Below, in pieces: positions 56,268-64,000 of a stretch of 64,000 bases of DNA; the stretch's first letter is position 1, and every line of letters begins with the position of its first letter. The notes beneath the pieces were generated by a model. The model searched no databases and was not told the origin of the DNA. It was given only the letters and a program-made list of their open reading frames with translations. The DNA is taken from the NCBI GenBank assembly GCA_001939945.1, contig MOEB01000010.1, positions 62,001 to 126,000 of the forward strand. Reading direction: 5' to 3'. The stretch is from Aerophototrophica crusticola. GTDB taxonomy: Bacteria > Pseudomonadota > Alphaproteobacteria > Azospirillales > Azospirillaceae. The translations under genes and the position numbers were made by a program.

Positions 56268-57056
56268 ATGAACAGCTTCCCCGAAAAACCCCGTCCCCGC
56301 GTCGGCCTGCTGGTCACCTGTCTGGTGGACCTGTTCCGACCCTCCGTCGGCTTCTCCGCCGTCAAGCTGCTGGAGGATGCCGGCTGCGACGTGGTGGTGC
56401 CGGAACAGACCTGCTGCGGCCAGCCCGCCTGGAACAGCGGCGACCGGGCCGACACGGTGGCCCTGGCCAAGGCCGTGATCCAGGCCTTCGAGGGCTGCGA
56501 CTATGTGGTGGCGCCCAGCGGCTCCTGCGCCGGCATGCTGCGCAAGCACTACCCGGAAGCCCTGGCGGATGAGCCGGACTGGGCGCAGCGGGCCCATTTC
56601 CTGGCAAGGCGCACCCATGAGCTGGTGTCCTTCCTGGTGGATGTCCGCGGCATGCGGGGCGTGCAGGCAAGCTACCCCGGCACCGTCACCTACCATGACA
56701 GCTGTTCCGGCCTGCGGGAGCTGGGGGTGAAGGCGCAGCCGCGGGAACTGCTGGCCAGCGTCAAGGGCCTGTCCCTGACCGAGCTGCCGGAGGCGGAGGT
56801 CTGCTGCGGCTTCGGCGGCACCTTCTGCGTCAAGTACCCCGACATCTCCGCCAAGATGGTCAGCGACAAGGCCGCCCACATCACCTCCACCGGGGCTGAC
56901 ACGCTGCTGGCGGGGGACATGGGCTGCCTGATGAACATGGCCGGGCGGCTGCAACGGCTGGGCAGCCCGGTGAAGGTGCGCCACGTGGCAGAGGTGCTGG
57001 CCGGCGACATCTCGGCACCGCCCATCGGCCAAGGGGAAGGGGAGATCACGCGATGA
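56268..57056 (+). CDS. lutA: Lactate utilization protein A (Fe-S, CCG domains)
   Basis: LutA, LutB and LutC form the L-lactate dehydrogenase complex that oxidises lactate to pyruvate. The 262-residue product has two CCG cysteine-rich domains: EQTCCGQPAWNSGD with downstream SGSCAGM, and EVCCGFGGTFCVKYPDIS. It starts at ATG 56268; the upstream in-frame extension is low-complexity. It overlaps lutB by ATGA. No LutP permease or LutR regulator is adjacent. Confidence 0.92.
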   Translation: MNSFPEKPRPRVGLLVTCLVDLFRPSVGFSAVKLLEDAGCDVVVPEQTCCGQPAWNSGDRADTVALAKAVIQAFEGCDYVVAPSGSCAGMLRKHYPEALADEPDWAQRAHFLARRTHELVSFLVDVRGMRGVQASYPGTVTYHDSCSGLRELGVKAQPRELLASVKGLSLTELPEAEVCCGFGGTFCVKYPDISAKMVSDKAAHITSTGADTLLAGDMGCLMNMAGRLQRLGSPVKVRHVAEVLAGDISAPPIGQGEGEITR

Positions 57057-58483
57057 GGTCCACCGCCCACGCCTTCAAGGAAAACGCCCGGACCGCCATG
57101 GCGGACCCGGACCTGACCAAGGCCCTGACCAAGTTCAAGACCGGCTTCCCCCTGAAGCGCGCCCAGGCCGTCGCCGCCCTGCCGGAGTTCGAGGCCCTGC
57201 GCGACGCCGGCAAGGCCATCAAGGACCACACCCTGGCCCACCTGGACCTGTACCTGGAGGTCTTCGAGCAGAACGTGCGGGCCCGGGGCGGACACGTGCA
57301 CTGGGCGCGGACGGCCGCGGAGGCGAAGGAGATCATCCTGCGCCTCTGCCGGGAGGCCGGCGCCAAAATGGTCACCAAGGGCAAGTCCATGGTGTCGGAG
57401 GAGGTAGGCCTGAACACCGCCCTGGAGGCGGAAGGCCTGGAGGTGGTGGAGACCGACCTGGGCGAGTACATCCTGCAAATCCGCAAGGAGGCGCCCAGCC
57501 ACATCATCGCCCCGGCCCTGCACCTGTCGAAGGAGCAGGTGGCCGACGACTTCCGCCGGGTCCACACCCACTTGGCCAGCGACCGCAAGCTGTCGGAACC
57601 CGCCGACCTGCTGACCGAGGCGCGGGTGCTGCTGCGGGACAAGTTCCTGAACGCCGAGGTGGGGATCACCGGCGCCAACTTCCTGATCGCGGAAACGGGC
57701 AGCACCGTCATCGTGACCAACGAGGGCAATGGCGACCTGACCCAGACCCTGGCCAAGACCCACATCGTCCTGACCAGCATCGAGAAAGTGGTCCCGACGC
57801 TGGAGGATGCCTCCACCCTGCTGCGGCTGCTGGCCCGCTCCGCCACGGGGCAGGAGTTCTCGACATACACCACCTTCTCCACCGGCCCGCGCCGGGCGGA
57901 CGACCTTGACGGGCCGGAAGCCTTCCATGTGGTGCTGCTGGACAATGGCCGCAGCGCCCTGCTGGGGACGGAGATGCAGGAGGCGCTGCGCTGCATCCGC
58001 TGCGGCGCCTGCATGAACCACTGCCCCGTCTACCATGCCGTCGGCGGGCACGCCTATGGCTGGGTCTATCCGGGCCCCATCGGCGCGGTGGTGGACCCGG
58101 CCCTGCTGGGCATCGCGGAGGCGCGGCACCTGCCCAACGCCAGCACCTTCTGCGGCCGGTGCGAAAGCGTCTGCCCCGTGCGCATCCCCCTGCCGAAGCT
58201 GATGCGCCTGTGGCGGGAGAAAGAGTTTGAGGGCAAGCTCAGCCCGCCGGCCCAGCGCTGGGGCCTGGGCGTCTGGGCCTTCGTCGCCCGGCGTCCCGGC
58301 CTCTACCGCCTCGCCACCGGCCTGGGCATGCGGGTGCTCGGCATGGCCGGGGCCAAGCGGGGCCGCTTCCGCAGCCTGCCCCTGGCGGGCGCCTGGACCG
58401 CGGCGCGGGACTTCCCCGCCCCGGCGGGCAAGACCTTCCAGGAGCTGTACAAGGCCCGCCGGACCGGAGTCCACCATGGCTGA
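57053..58483 (+). CDS. lutB: Lactate utilization protein B (iron-sulfur)
   Basis: This 476-residue subunit has the LUD domain (about 60-290, with TKGKSMVSEEVGLN and AETGSTVIVTNEGNGDL) and two 4Fe-4S motifs, CIRCGACMNHCPVY near 318-331 and CGRCESVCPVRIP near 368-380. It transfers electrons from lactate oxidation. ATG 57053 overlaps lutA and the stop overlaps lutC by 8 bases, a typical tight operon. Confidence 0.94.
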   Translation: MRSTAHAFKENARTAMADPDLTKALTKFKTGFPLKRAQAVAALPEFEALRDAGKAIKDHTLAHLDLYLEVFEQNVRARGGHVHWARTAAEAKEIILRLCREAGAKMVTKGKSMVSEEVGLNTALEAEGLEVVETDLGEYILQIRKEAPSHIIAPALHLSKEQVADDFRRVHTHLASDRKLSEPADLLTEARVLLRDKFLNAEVGITGANFLIAETGSTVIVTNEGNGDLTQTLAKTHIVLTSIEKVVPTLEDASTLLRLLARSATGQEFSTYTTFSTGPRRADDLDGPEAFHVVLLDNGRSALLGTEMQEALRCIRCGACMNHCPVYHAVGGHAYGWVYPGPIGAVVDPALLGIAEARHLPNASTFCGRCESVCPVRIPLPKLMRLWREKEFEGKLSPPAQRWGLGVWAFVARRPGLYRLATGLGMRVLGMAGAKRGRFRSLPLAGAWTAARDFPAPAGKTFQELYKARRTGVHHG

Positions 58484-59153
58484 CGACGCCCGCAGCGGCA
58501 TCCTGGGCACCATCCGCCGCGCGGTGGAGGGCCAGCGGGACGAGGCGGCGGCCCGCGCCGCCGTGGCCGACCGGCTGGCCCGCCATGCCCGCAACGTCAT
58601 CCCCCTGCGCGCCCAGCTCCCCCCCGCCCAGCAGGTCGAGCTGTTCCAGCGCATGGCCCAGGCGGTGGGCGCCACGGTGGAATTGGTGACCGACCCGGCC
58701 CGGGTGCCGCACATGGCTGCCGACTACCTGTCCAACCACAATTTGCCCGCCCGGGTGCGGGTGGCGCCGGACCCGCTGCTCCAGTCCCTTCCCTGGGACC
58801 GGCGGCCCATGCTGGAGGTGGCCTTCGGCCGGGCCACGGCCGACGACCAGACCAGCCTGACCACTGCCGTGGCGGGGGTGGCGGAGACGGGCACCCTGAT
58901 GCTGGCCAGTGGGCCGGACCAGGCCACCACCCTGGCCTTCCTGCCCACCAACCATGTGGTGCTGCTGCCCCTGTCCCGGCTGGTGGGCACCTATGAGGAA
59001 GGTTGGGACATGCTGCGGGCCCGCGGCCGCGGCCAGCCCCGCACGGTGAACTTCGTCACCGGCCCCTCCCGCACCGCCGACATCGAACAGACCCCCCAGG
59101 TGCACGCCCACGGTCCCGGCCGCCTGCACATCCTCCTGCTGGCGGATATGTGA
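58476..59153 (+). CDS. lutC: Lactate utilization protein C
   Basis: This 225-residue LUD-domain protein is the third part of the LutABC complex. It has the C-terminal block AETGTLMLASGPDQATTLAFLP, then RTADIEQTPQVHAHGPGRLHILLL. ATG 58476 lies within the end of lutB; the frame open upstream is a shadow. A multi-hairpin element starts 14 bases after the stop. Confidence 0.92.
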   Translation: MADDARSGILGTIRRAVEGQRDEAAARAAVADRLARHARNVIPLRAQLPPAQQVELFQRMAQAVGATVELVTDPARVPHMAADYLSNHNLPARVRVAPDPLLQSLPWDRRPMLEVAFGRATADDQTSLTTAVAGVAETGTLMLASGPDQATTLAFLPTNHVVLLPLSRLVGTYEEGWDMLRARGRGQPRTVNFVTGPSRTADIEQTPQVHAHGPGRLHILLLADM

Positions 59154-59167
59154 TGGGTTTCTTTGCG

Positions 59168-59274
59168 CCCTCAAGCGCCGGGCGCCGCCATCCGGCGGCT
59201 TGGCTTACGCGCCCATGGGGGCGCGGGCCGGCGGTCGCCGGCCTTGTCAGGCGCCCATCCGGGATGGGCACCTG
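59168..59274 (-). repeat. Multi-hairpin element, inverted copy
   Basis: Read on the minus strand it has the same order as the copy at 20733: a first hairpin (AGGTGCCCAT/ATGGGCGCCT, a different sequence), GGCCGGCGACCGCCGGCC (59226-59243), CGCGCCC-CCAT-GGGCGCG (59208-59225), AAGCCAAGCCGCCGGATGGC and GGCGCCCGGCGCTTGAGGG. The third stem differs from copy 1 by compensatory changes while the CCAT loop is kept. It ends 2 bases before the TTG start chosen for the Smr gene. Confidence 0.8.
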
Positions 59275-59276
59275 CC

Positions 59277-59900
59277 TTGTCTAAGGGCCGCCGCACCCCC
59301 AGCGCGGCGGAGGTGGAGCTGTGGCGCACGGTGATGCGCGACGCCGTGCCCCTGCGCACCGCCCGCCTGGGCAAGGCGCAGGCCCTGGCCCAAGCGGCCC
59401 CCACGCCCGCCCCCCAGCCACCCCCGCCGCCGGGGCCCGTGGCGAAGGCGCCCGCCAAGGCGCCGCCGCCCTTCAACGTGGCCGAACGCATGGCCCAGCT
59501 CCTGGCCGCCGTGCCGGTGAAGGAAAAAGCCGCCGTCACCCTCAACCTCGCCCCCGCCCCCCTCGGGCCGAAGTCCGGCATCGATAAGCGCACGGACGAG
59601 AAGGTCCGCCGCGGCAAGCTGCCGGTGGACGGCCGCATCGACCTGCACGGCATGACACAGGGGGAGGCCCACGACGCCCTGCTGGGCTTCGTCCGCCGCA
59701 GCCATGACCAGGGCCGCCGCCTGTTGCTGGTCATCACCGGCAAGGGCGGGGCCCCGCGCGGGGAGGGCATCCTGCGCAGCGCCGTCCCCCGCTGGCTGAA
59801 CGAGGCCGCCTTCAAAAGCCTGGTCCTCGCCATCCACCAGGCCCAGCCCCACCATGGCGGCGGCGGGGCCTATTATGTCTTCCTGAGGCGGCGGCGCTGA
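59277..59900 (+). CDS. Smr domain protein
   Basis: This 207-residue protein has a proline/alanine-rich linker (about 40-75) and a C-terminal Smr domain (about 115-205) with the DLHGMTQGEAHDALLGF motif, VITGKGG and a late HHGGGGAYYVFLRR. Smr domains cleave or nick nucleic acids, for example stalled mRNA. The start is TTG 59277 (SKGRRTPSAAEVELW follows), because the frame upstream is a multi-hairpin repeat and no ATG/GTG fits before the conserved N-terminus. No strong ribosome-binding site is visible. Confidence 0.83.
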   Translation: MSKGRRTPSAAEVELWRTVMRDAVPLRTARLGKAQALAQAAPTPAPQPPPPPGPVAKAPAKAPPPFNVAERMAQLLAAVPVKEKAAVTLNLAPAPLGPKSGIDKRTDEKVRRGKLPVDGRIDLHGMTQGEAHDALLGFVRRSHDQGRRLLLVITGKGGAPRGEGILRSAVPRWLNEAAFKSLVLAIHQAQPHHGGGGAYYVFLRRRR

Positions 59901-59973
59901 GTCGAAGCCGTCTTGACTCCCCCGGCAACCTCCCCTAGAACCCCCGGCCCTTTGCCGGACGGGAGGTGCTGTG

Positions 59974-61230
59974 ATGGTCGCGTGTGGGCTCGATTTCGGC
60001 ACGTCCAACTCCACCCTCGGCGTCGCCCTCGCGGATGGCGCGCGGATGCTGCCGCTGGAAGGGGACGACACCACCCTGCCCAGCGCCATCTTCTTCGACT
60101 TCGAGGCACACCGCCCCAGCTTCGGCCGGGCGGCCCTGGCGGCCTATGTGGCGGGGGGCGAGGGGCGGCTGATGCGGTCCCTGAAGTCCGTCCTGGGCAC
60201 CAGCCTGATCGATGAGGAAACCCTGCTGGGCCGCCGCCGGGTGGGCTTCCGGGAAGTGATCGGCCTGGTGGTTCGCCACATCAAGGCCACGGCGGAGGCC
60301 CATGGGGGGCGTGAGCTGACCCAGGTGGTCCATGGCCGCCCGGTACACTTCGTGGACGGGGACGAAGCCGCCGACCGCCGCGCCCAGGACGCGCTTGAGG
60401 ACATCGCCAAGGCGGCGGGCTTCACCGAGGTGTCCTTCCAGTACGAGCCCATCGCCGCCGCCCTGGCCTATGAGGCTGAAATCAACGCGGAGCAGGTGGC
60501 CCTGATCGCCGACATCGGCGGCGGCACGTCCGACTTCTCCATCGTCCGCATCGGGCCGGAGCGGTCGGGCAGATCGGACCGGGCGGACGACATCCTGGCG
60601 AACGACGGGCTGCGCATCGGCGGCACCGACTTCGACCGGCTGCTGAGCCTGGAGGCGGTGATGCCGCACCTGGGTTACCGGGCGCCACTGCGGCGGGCCG
60701 GGTTGCTGACGCCCAACCACTGGTACGCGGACCTGGCCACCTGGGCCAAGATCAACTTCCTCTACACCCCGCAGATGCTGGCGGAGGTGCGCCGCGTGGC
60801 GCGGGAGGCGGTGGCGCCACGGCTGCTGGACCGCCTCGCCACCGTGCTGGATCAGCATCTGGGCCATGCCCTGGCCATGCGGGTGGAGGCGGCGAAGATC
60901 GCCCTGTCCGGCAGCCCGTCGCTGGACATCGACCTGTCCCTGGTCGAGCCCGGGCTGGACGCACCCGCCACCCGTGGCCGGTTGGGGGAGGCGATCGCGG
61001 AGCCGGTGGACCGGCTGGCGGCCATGACGAAGGACTGCCTGCGCCAGGCCGGGCTGAAGGCGGCCGACGTGGACGCCGTCTTCCTTACCGGCGGCTCCAC
61101 CCTGCTCCCCGCCGTCCGCGGCGCCATCACCGCCGAGTTGCCGGAGGCGCGGGTGGTGGAAGGCGACAAGTTCGGCGCCGTGGGCCTGGGCCTGACCATC
61201 GAGGCGGGGCGGCGGTATGGGGCGGCGTAG
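59974..61230 (+). CDS. yegD: Hsp70 family chaperone, YegD-like
   Basis: This 418-residue Hsp70-type ATPase has the phosphate-1 motif GLDFGTSNSTLG near the N-terminus, phosphate-2 ADIGGGTSDFSIV, and the adenosine motif LTGGSTLLPAV. There is no C-terminal peptide-binding domain, as in E. coli YegD. Inserts (for example AAPLRRAG, TPNHWYADLATW) mark the YegD branch. The GGGAGG sits 7 bases before ATG 59974, better than for the GTG three bases upstream. Its substrate is unknown. Confidence 0.88.
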   Translation: MVACGLDFGTSNSTLGVALADGARMLPLEGDDTTLPSAIFFDFEAHRPSFGRAALAAYVAGGEGRLMRSLKSVLGTSLIDEETLLGRRRVGFREVIGLVVRHIKATAEAHGGRELTQVVHGRPVHFVDGDEAADRRAQDALEDIAKAAGFTEVSFQYEPIAAALAYEAEINAEQVALIADIGGGTSDFSIVRIGPERSGRSDRADDILANDGLRIGGTDFDRLLSLEAVMPHLGYRAPLRRAGLLTPNHWYADLATWAKINFLYTPQMLAEVRRVAREAVAPRLLDRLATVLDQHLGHALAMRVEAAKIALSGSPSLDIDLSLVEPGLDAPATRGRLGEAIAEPVDRLAAMTKDCLRQAGLKAADVDAVFLTGGSTLLPAVRGAITAELPEARVVEGDKFGAVGLGLTIEAGRRYGAA

Positions 61231-61236
61231 GGCCGT

Positions 61237-61382
61237 TCACACGGACTGCACGGACACGCCACGGACGACACGGACGGCAGAAAGCCGGTCGGCCAGCCCT
61301 GGAGACGTCGCTTTCCTGCCTGCGGCGCAGCCCTTATCCTCCTGTCCGTGCCCGTCCGTGGAGTGTCCGTGTCGTCCGTGTC
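61237..61382 (+). repeat. CACGGAC-type inverted repeat element, copy 3
   Basis: Left arm 61237-61280 (TCACACGGACTGCACGGACA...) and right arm 61342-61382 (...GTCCGTGTCGTCCGTGTC) are imperfect inverted repeats built from CACGGAC units around a loop of about 60 bases. It starts 7 bases after the Hsp70 stop and ends 36 bases before the XRE gene. Confidence 0.8.
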
Positions 61383-61418
61383 CCCCATCCATCCCCCAGG
61401 CCGAGGGGAAAGTCAGCC

Positions 61419-61769
61419 ATGACCCCCTTCGGTGAGCGCGTGCGGCAGTTGCGGGCCCGGAAGGGCGTGCAGTTGAAGGAGATGGCGGCGGAGCTGGAGA
61501 TCAGCTCGGCCTACCTGTCCGCCCTGGAGCATGGCCACAAGGGCGTGCCCTCGCCCATGCTGGTGCGGCAGATCTGCGGCTATTTCGGCCTGATCTGGGA
61601 CGAGGCGGAGGAGCTGGAGCGGCTGGCCGCCCTGTCCGACCCGCGCGTGGTGGTGGATACGGCCGGCCTGACCCCCGACCACACCCTGGCCGCCAACCTG
61701 CTGTCCCGGCGCATCGCCAAGCTGGACGCCGACACGGTTGGGACATTGCTTGACCTGTTGCGGCGTTAG
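61419..61769 (+). CDS. XRE family transcriptional regulator
   Basis: This 116-residue protein has an N-terminal Cro/C1-type helix-turn-helix (about 5-62; VRQLRARKGVQLKEMAAELE then SAYLSALEHGHKG) and a short helical C-terminal half that may dimerise. It carries no effector domain. It precedes the Fur/Mur gene by about 105 bases on the same strand. Targets unknown. Confidence 0.9.
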   Translation: MTPFGERVRQLRARKGVQLKEMAAELEISSAYLSALEHGHKGVPSPMLVRQICGYFGLIWDEAEELERLAALSDPRVVVDTAGLTPDHTLAANLLSRRIAKLDADTVGTLLDLLRR

Positions 61770-61874
61770 GCGGATTTGCCGACCCGGTTTTCCTGGACGG
61801 AAGGTTTGCCCCTCGCTTCCGACCGGTCTATTGTCCATATGAGTGATGTAGCCGCCCGGTCCCGGAGTTCAGCC

Positions 61875-62321
61875 ATGCCGTCCCGCCTCGAACAGCTCTG
61901 CCTGCAGAAGGGCCTGAAGATGACCGAGCAGCGGCGCGTCATCAGCCGCGTGCTGTCGGAATCCCATGACCATCCGGACGTGGAACAGGTCTACCGTCGT
62001 GCCTCGGCCCTGGACAACAACATCTCCATCGCCACGGTCTACCGGACCATGCGCCTGTTCGAGGAAGCCAACGTCATCGAGCGTCTGGACTTCGGCGACG
62101 GCCGCGCCCGGTATGAGGAGGCGAAGGAGGAACACCACCACCATCTGATCGACGTGCAGACCGGTGAGGTGGTGGAGTTCGCCAGCGATGAGCTGGAGCG
62201 CATCAAGGAAAAGATCGCCGACGAGTTGGGCTACAACCTGATCGGCCACCGGCTGGAGCTGTACGGCGTGCGCAAGAACGCCGCCGGCAACGGCAAGGCC
62301 GCTGGCAACGCCAAGTCCTGA
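61875..62321 (+). CDS. fur: Fur/Mur family metal-responsive regulator
   Basis: This 148-residue Ferric Uptake Regulator-type protein has a winged helix (MTEQRRVISRVLSESHDHPDVEQVY in part) and a dimerisation domain with EEHHHHLIDVQTGEVVEF. It lacks the structural CxxC zinc motifs of E. coli Fur (VQTG at the usual CVKCG place), as in alphaproteobacterial Mur/Fur proteins that often answer to manganese. GGAG lies 7 bases before ATG 61875; an upstream ATG 61839 has no such site. Iron versus manganese cannot be decided here. Confidence 0.88.
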   Translation: MPSRLEQLCLQKGLKMTEQRRVISRVLSESHDHPDVEQVYRRASALDNNISIATVYRTMRLFEEANVIERLDFGDGRARYEEAKEEHHHHLIDVQTGEVVEFASDELERIKEKIADELGYNLIGHRLELYGVRKNAAGNGKAAGNAKS

Positions 62322-62332
62322 AGGGAACCAGC

Positions 62333-62566
62333 GTGCGTCGACCGCGGATGACGGCCCTGCCGGCCTGTGGGCCTTCCTCGGACGGCGATTGCTGCCGCCC
62401 GGCGGTCCAACGCGCCTACCGTGAGCTGCTGGCCAAGGGGGAACCCGACCGGTACTGCTATGAGGCGGCCATGACCGTCTATCGCTGGCACCACCCGGAA
62501 ACTCCGCCCGAGTCTGCCGACAGCATCGTCACCGCGTGGGTGGCGGCGACGGACACCCGGCACTGA
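62333..62566 (+). CDS. Small cysteine-containing hypothetical protein
   Basis: This 77-residue protein from GTG 62333, 11 bases after the fur stop, has AAGGGA upstream. It has CGPSSDGDCC near 12-21 and a further cysteine in RYCYEAAMTVYRWHHP, which could bind metal. The start and spacing suggest co-transcription with fur/mur. No family recognised. Confidence 0.6.
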   Translation: MRRPRMTALPACGPSSDGDCCRPAVQRAYRELLAKGEPDRYCYEAAMTVYRWHHPETPPESADSIVTAWVAATDTRH

Positions 62567-62676
62567 CCGCCCGAGCGCCCCGGAAAAAAGCGCGCGCCCC
62601 TGTCGGCCCCGGCCGCCCCCGCCCGTCCTAGGGCCAACAAGGGCCCCCGGCGGGCCCGGCACCCAGGGAGTGGTCG

Positions 62677-63366
62677 ATGCGCAAGCTCATGGTTTCCACC
62701 TTCGTCAGCCTGGACGGCGTGATGCAGGCCCCCGGCGGCCCGGACGAGGACCCCCGCGGCGGGTTCACCCTTGGCGGCTGGACCGTCCCCTATTTCGACG
62801 AGGCGCTGGGGGCGGAGATGGACGACATCTTCGCCCAACCCTTCGACCTGCTGCTGGGCCGGCGCACCTACGACATCTTCGCCGCCCACTGGCCCCATGT
62901 GCCGCTGGAGCCGGGCCAGCCGGGCTATGACCCCGGCAGCGTGGACATCGCCCGCAAGTTCAACGCCTGCGCCAAGCATGTGGCGACCCATCGGCCGGAG
63001 TCCCTGGCCTGGCAGAACAGCCACGCCCTGGGCCCGGACGTGGCCGCCGCCGTGCGGGTGCTGAAGGGGCAGGACGGGCCGACCCTGCTGGTCCAGGGCA
63101 GCAGCGAGCTGCTCCAGATCCTGTTCGCCCACGGGCTGGTGGACGAGGCGCGGCTGCTGGTCATGCCCGTGGTGCTGGGCAAGGGGCTGCGCCTGTTCGG
63201 GGGCGGGGCCCTGCCGGCTGCTTTCCACCTGACCCACAGCTTCGCTACCCCCGCCGGCGTGCTGGTCGCCCGCTACCGGTTGGCGGGGGAAGTACAGACC
63301 GGTTCCTTCGCCCTGGAGGTACCGACGGAGGCAGAGGTGGAGCGGCGGCAGGCGCTGGGCGGCTGA
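62677..63366 (+). CDS. RibD C-terminal / dihydrofolate reductase-like protein
   Basis: This 229-residue dihydrofolate-reductase-fold protein belongs to the RibD_C group. It starts MRKLMVSTFVSLDGVMQAPGG and has LLLGRRTYDIFAAHW, a TLLVQGSSELLQILFAHGLVDE NADPH-binding block and MPVVLGKGLRLFG. Members reduce pterin- or pyrimidine-like substrates, but most have no known role. GGGAG precedes ATG 62677. It is convergent with the transporter gene. Confidence 0.9.
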   Translation: MRKLMVSTFVSLDGVMQAPGGPDEDPRGGFTLGGWTVPYFDEALGAEMDDIFAQPFDLLLGRRTYDIFAAHWPHVPLEPGQPGYDPGSVDIARKFNACAKHVATHRPESLAWQNSHALGPDVAAAVRVLKGQDGPTLLVQGSSELLQILFAHGLVDEARLLVMPVVLGKGLRLFGGGALPAAFHLTHSFATPAGVLVARYRLAGEVQTGSFALEVPTEAEVERRQALGG

Positions 63367-63401
63367 CGGCGCCTGCCGCGGCCGGGTGGCTGGGGGGCGC
63401 C

Positions 63402-64000
63402 TCACCCCAGCCAAGCCTGCCAGAGCTTGGCCATCTCGTAATAGATCGGCAGGCCCAGCAGCAGGTTGAAGGGGAAGGTCAGGCCCAGGGACCCCGTCAG
63501 GTAGATGCTGGGGTTGGCCTTGGGGAAGCTGGCCCGCACGGCGGCGGGGGCGTCGATGTAGCTGGCCGACGCCGCCACCGCCCCCAGCACGAAGGCCCCG
63601 CCCAGGGACAGGCCTGCCAGGGTGCCCAGCAGGGTGCCGATGGCCCCGTGCACCAGGGGCACCAGGATGGCGAAGGCCAGCATGACCCAGCCCACCCGCG
63701 CGAACTCCCGCAGCTGGCGGGCGGCGGTCATGCCCATCTCCAGCAGGAACAGCACCAGGAAGCCGCGGAACAGCCCCTCGAAGAAAGGTTGGATCTGAGC
63801 ATAGCCCGTGTCGGTGGTCAGCATGCCCATGGCCATGCCGCCGCCCAGCAGCACGATGCCGCGGGACCGCAGGGTGGACAGGAACAGGTCGCGGAAGTCG
63901 CTCTGCCCCATCTCCGCCCGGCCGGTGGTGTAGCGGCCGATCAGCAGGGCGATGATGATGCCCCATTCCATCAGCGCCACCAGCCCGGTCATGAACCCCT
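63402..64000 (-). CDS. SbtA-type sodium-dependent bicarbonate transporter (3' part)
   Basis: This is the C-terminal about 199 residues of a DUF897/SbtA permease; the 5' end is beyond the window. Six or more membrane segments are visible. LLEMGMTAARQLREF near the middle, GAVAASASYIDAPAAVR and PSIYLTGSLGLTFPFNL are family motifs. SbtA imports bicarbonate with sodium in cyanobacteria; the alphaproteobacterial relatives are less studied. The frame is open at the window edge and the stop is at 63402. No PII-like SbtB is visible downstream. Confidence 0.88.
   Translation of the reverse strand, partial: GFMTGLVALMEWGIIIALLIGRYTTGRAEMGQSDFRDLFLSTLRSRGIVLLGGGMAMGMLTTDTGYAQIQPFFEGLFRGFLVLFLLEMGMTAARQLREFARVGWVMLAFAILVPLVHGAIGTLLGTLAGLSLGGAFVLGAVAASASYIDAPAAVRASFPKANPSIYLTGSLGLTFPFNLLLGLPIYYEMAKLWQAWLG

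Overview
The window is high-GC chromosomal DNA, almost certainly from an alphaproteobacterium. Rhodospirillales / Azospirillaceae-like is my best guess, by inference only. The argD-argF-hslO order, a DivL-type kinase with Tyr at the phospho-acceptor position, a Fur/Mur regulator without CxxC metal motifs, membrane-bound urate oxidase PuuD, HemJ and a bactofilin all fit. I see no rRNA, tRNA, CRISPR array, phage or transposase gene. Nearly all the DNA is ordinary chromosome, with one AT-rich foreign-looking patch (about 440-1020) and one AT-rich intergenic stretch (about 55.7-56.13 kb).

Layout. 0-5.1 kb: NnrU fragment, an AT-rich orphan gene overlapping a HigA-type antitoxin, an AidB-like acyl-CoA dehydrogenase, and hslVU behind a heat-shock-like promoter. 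5.1-10.7 kb: glycerophosphodiesterase, a secreted protein, a bactofilin, then argD-argF-hslO. 10.7-19.6 kb: a small membrane protein, a TonB-dependent receptor, and the urease operon (40-aa ORF, ureD-A-B-C-[vapBC]-E-F-G). 19.6-33.3 kb: a purine catabolism locus (LysR regulator, uraD, uraH, xdhA-B-C, a chemoreceptor, puuD, puuE, allantoate amidohydrolase, an M20 peptidase). 33.4-46 kb: penicillin-acylase-type Ntn hydrolase, hypothetical genes, two tandem DUF885 metallopeptidase paralogues with an Imm35/YrhB-like gene, a MepK-like lipoprotein and a P-type ATPase. 46-56 kb: rho, hemJ, a nucleotidyltransferase-fold protein, a PIN toxin-antitoxin pair, ahcY, a divL-like gene and nth. 56-64 kb: lutABC, an Smr protein, a YegD-like Hsp70, an XRE regulator, Fur/Mur, a RibD-C reductase and a truncated SbtA-type transporter.

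How the genes work together. Purines would be oxidised by XdhABC to urate, opened by PuuD, UraH and UraD to allantoin, and hydrolysed by PuuE and the amidohydrolase. The last step may fall to the co-transcribed M20 enzyme. Any urea made would feed the urease encoded a few kb upstream. The chemoreceptor between xdhC and puuD suggests taxis towards the same substrates.

The intergenic DNA carries several structured repeat families. A multi-hairpin element has four copies, one of them with 11-bp terminal inverted repeats and with compensatory stem changes between copies. A GTAGGTCGGATTAG palindrome has three copies, each just after a stop codon. CACGGAC-rich inverted repeats have three copies. 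A perfect 40-bp inverted repeat (GCAGAGGAC type) and a CCCTCTCC-type inverted repeat occur once each. The observations I would follow up first are the multi-hairpin family, the vapBC pair coupled to ureE, the AT-rich gene paired with HigA, the five-copy GGTAAAGTTA array upstream of lutABC, and the palindrome plus foldable leader upstream of ahcY.
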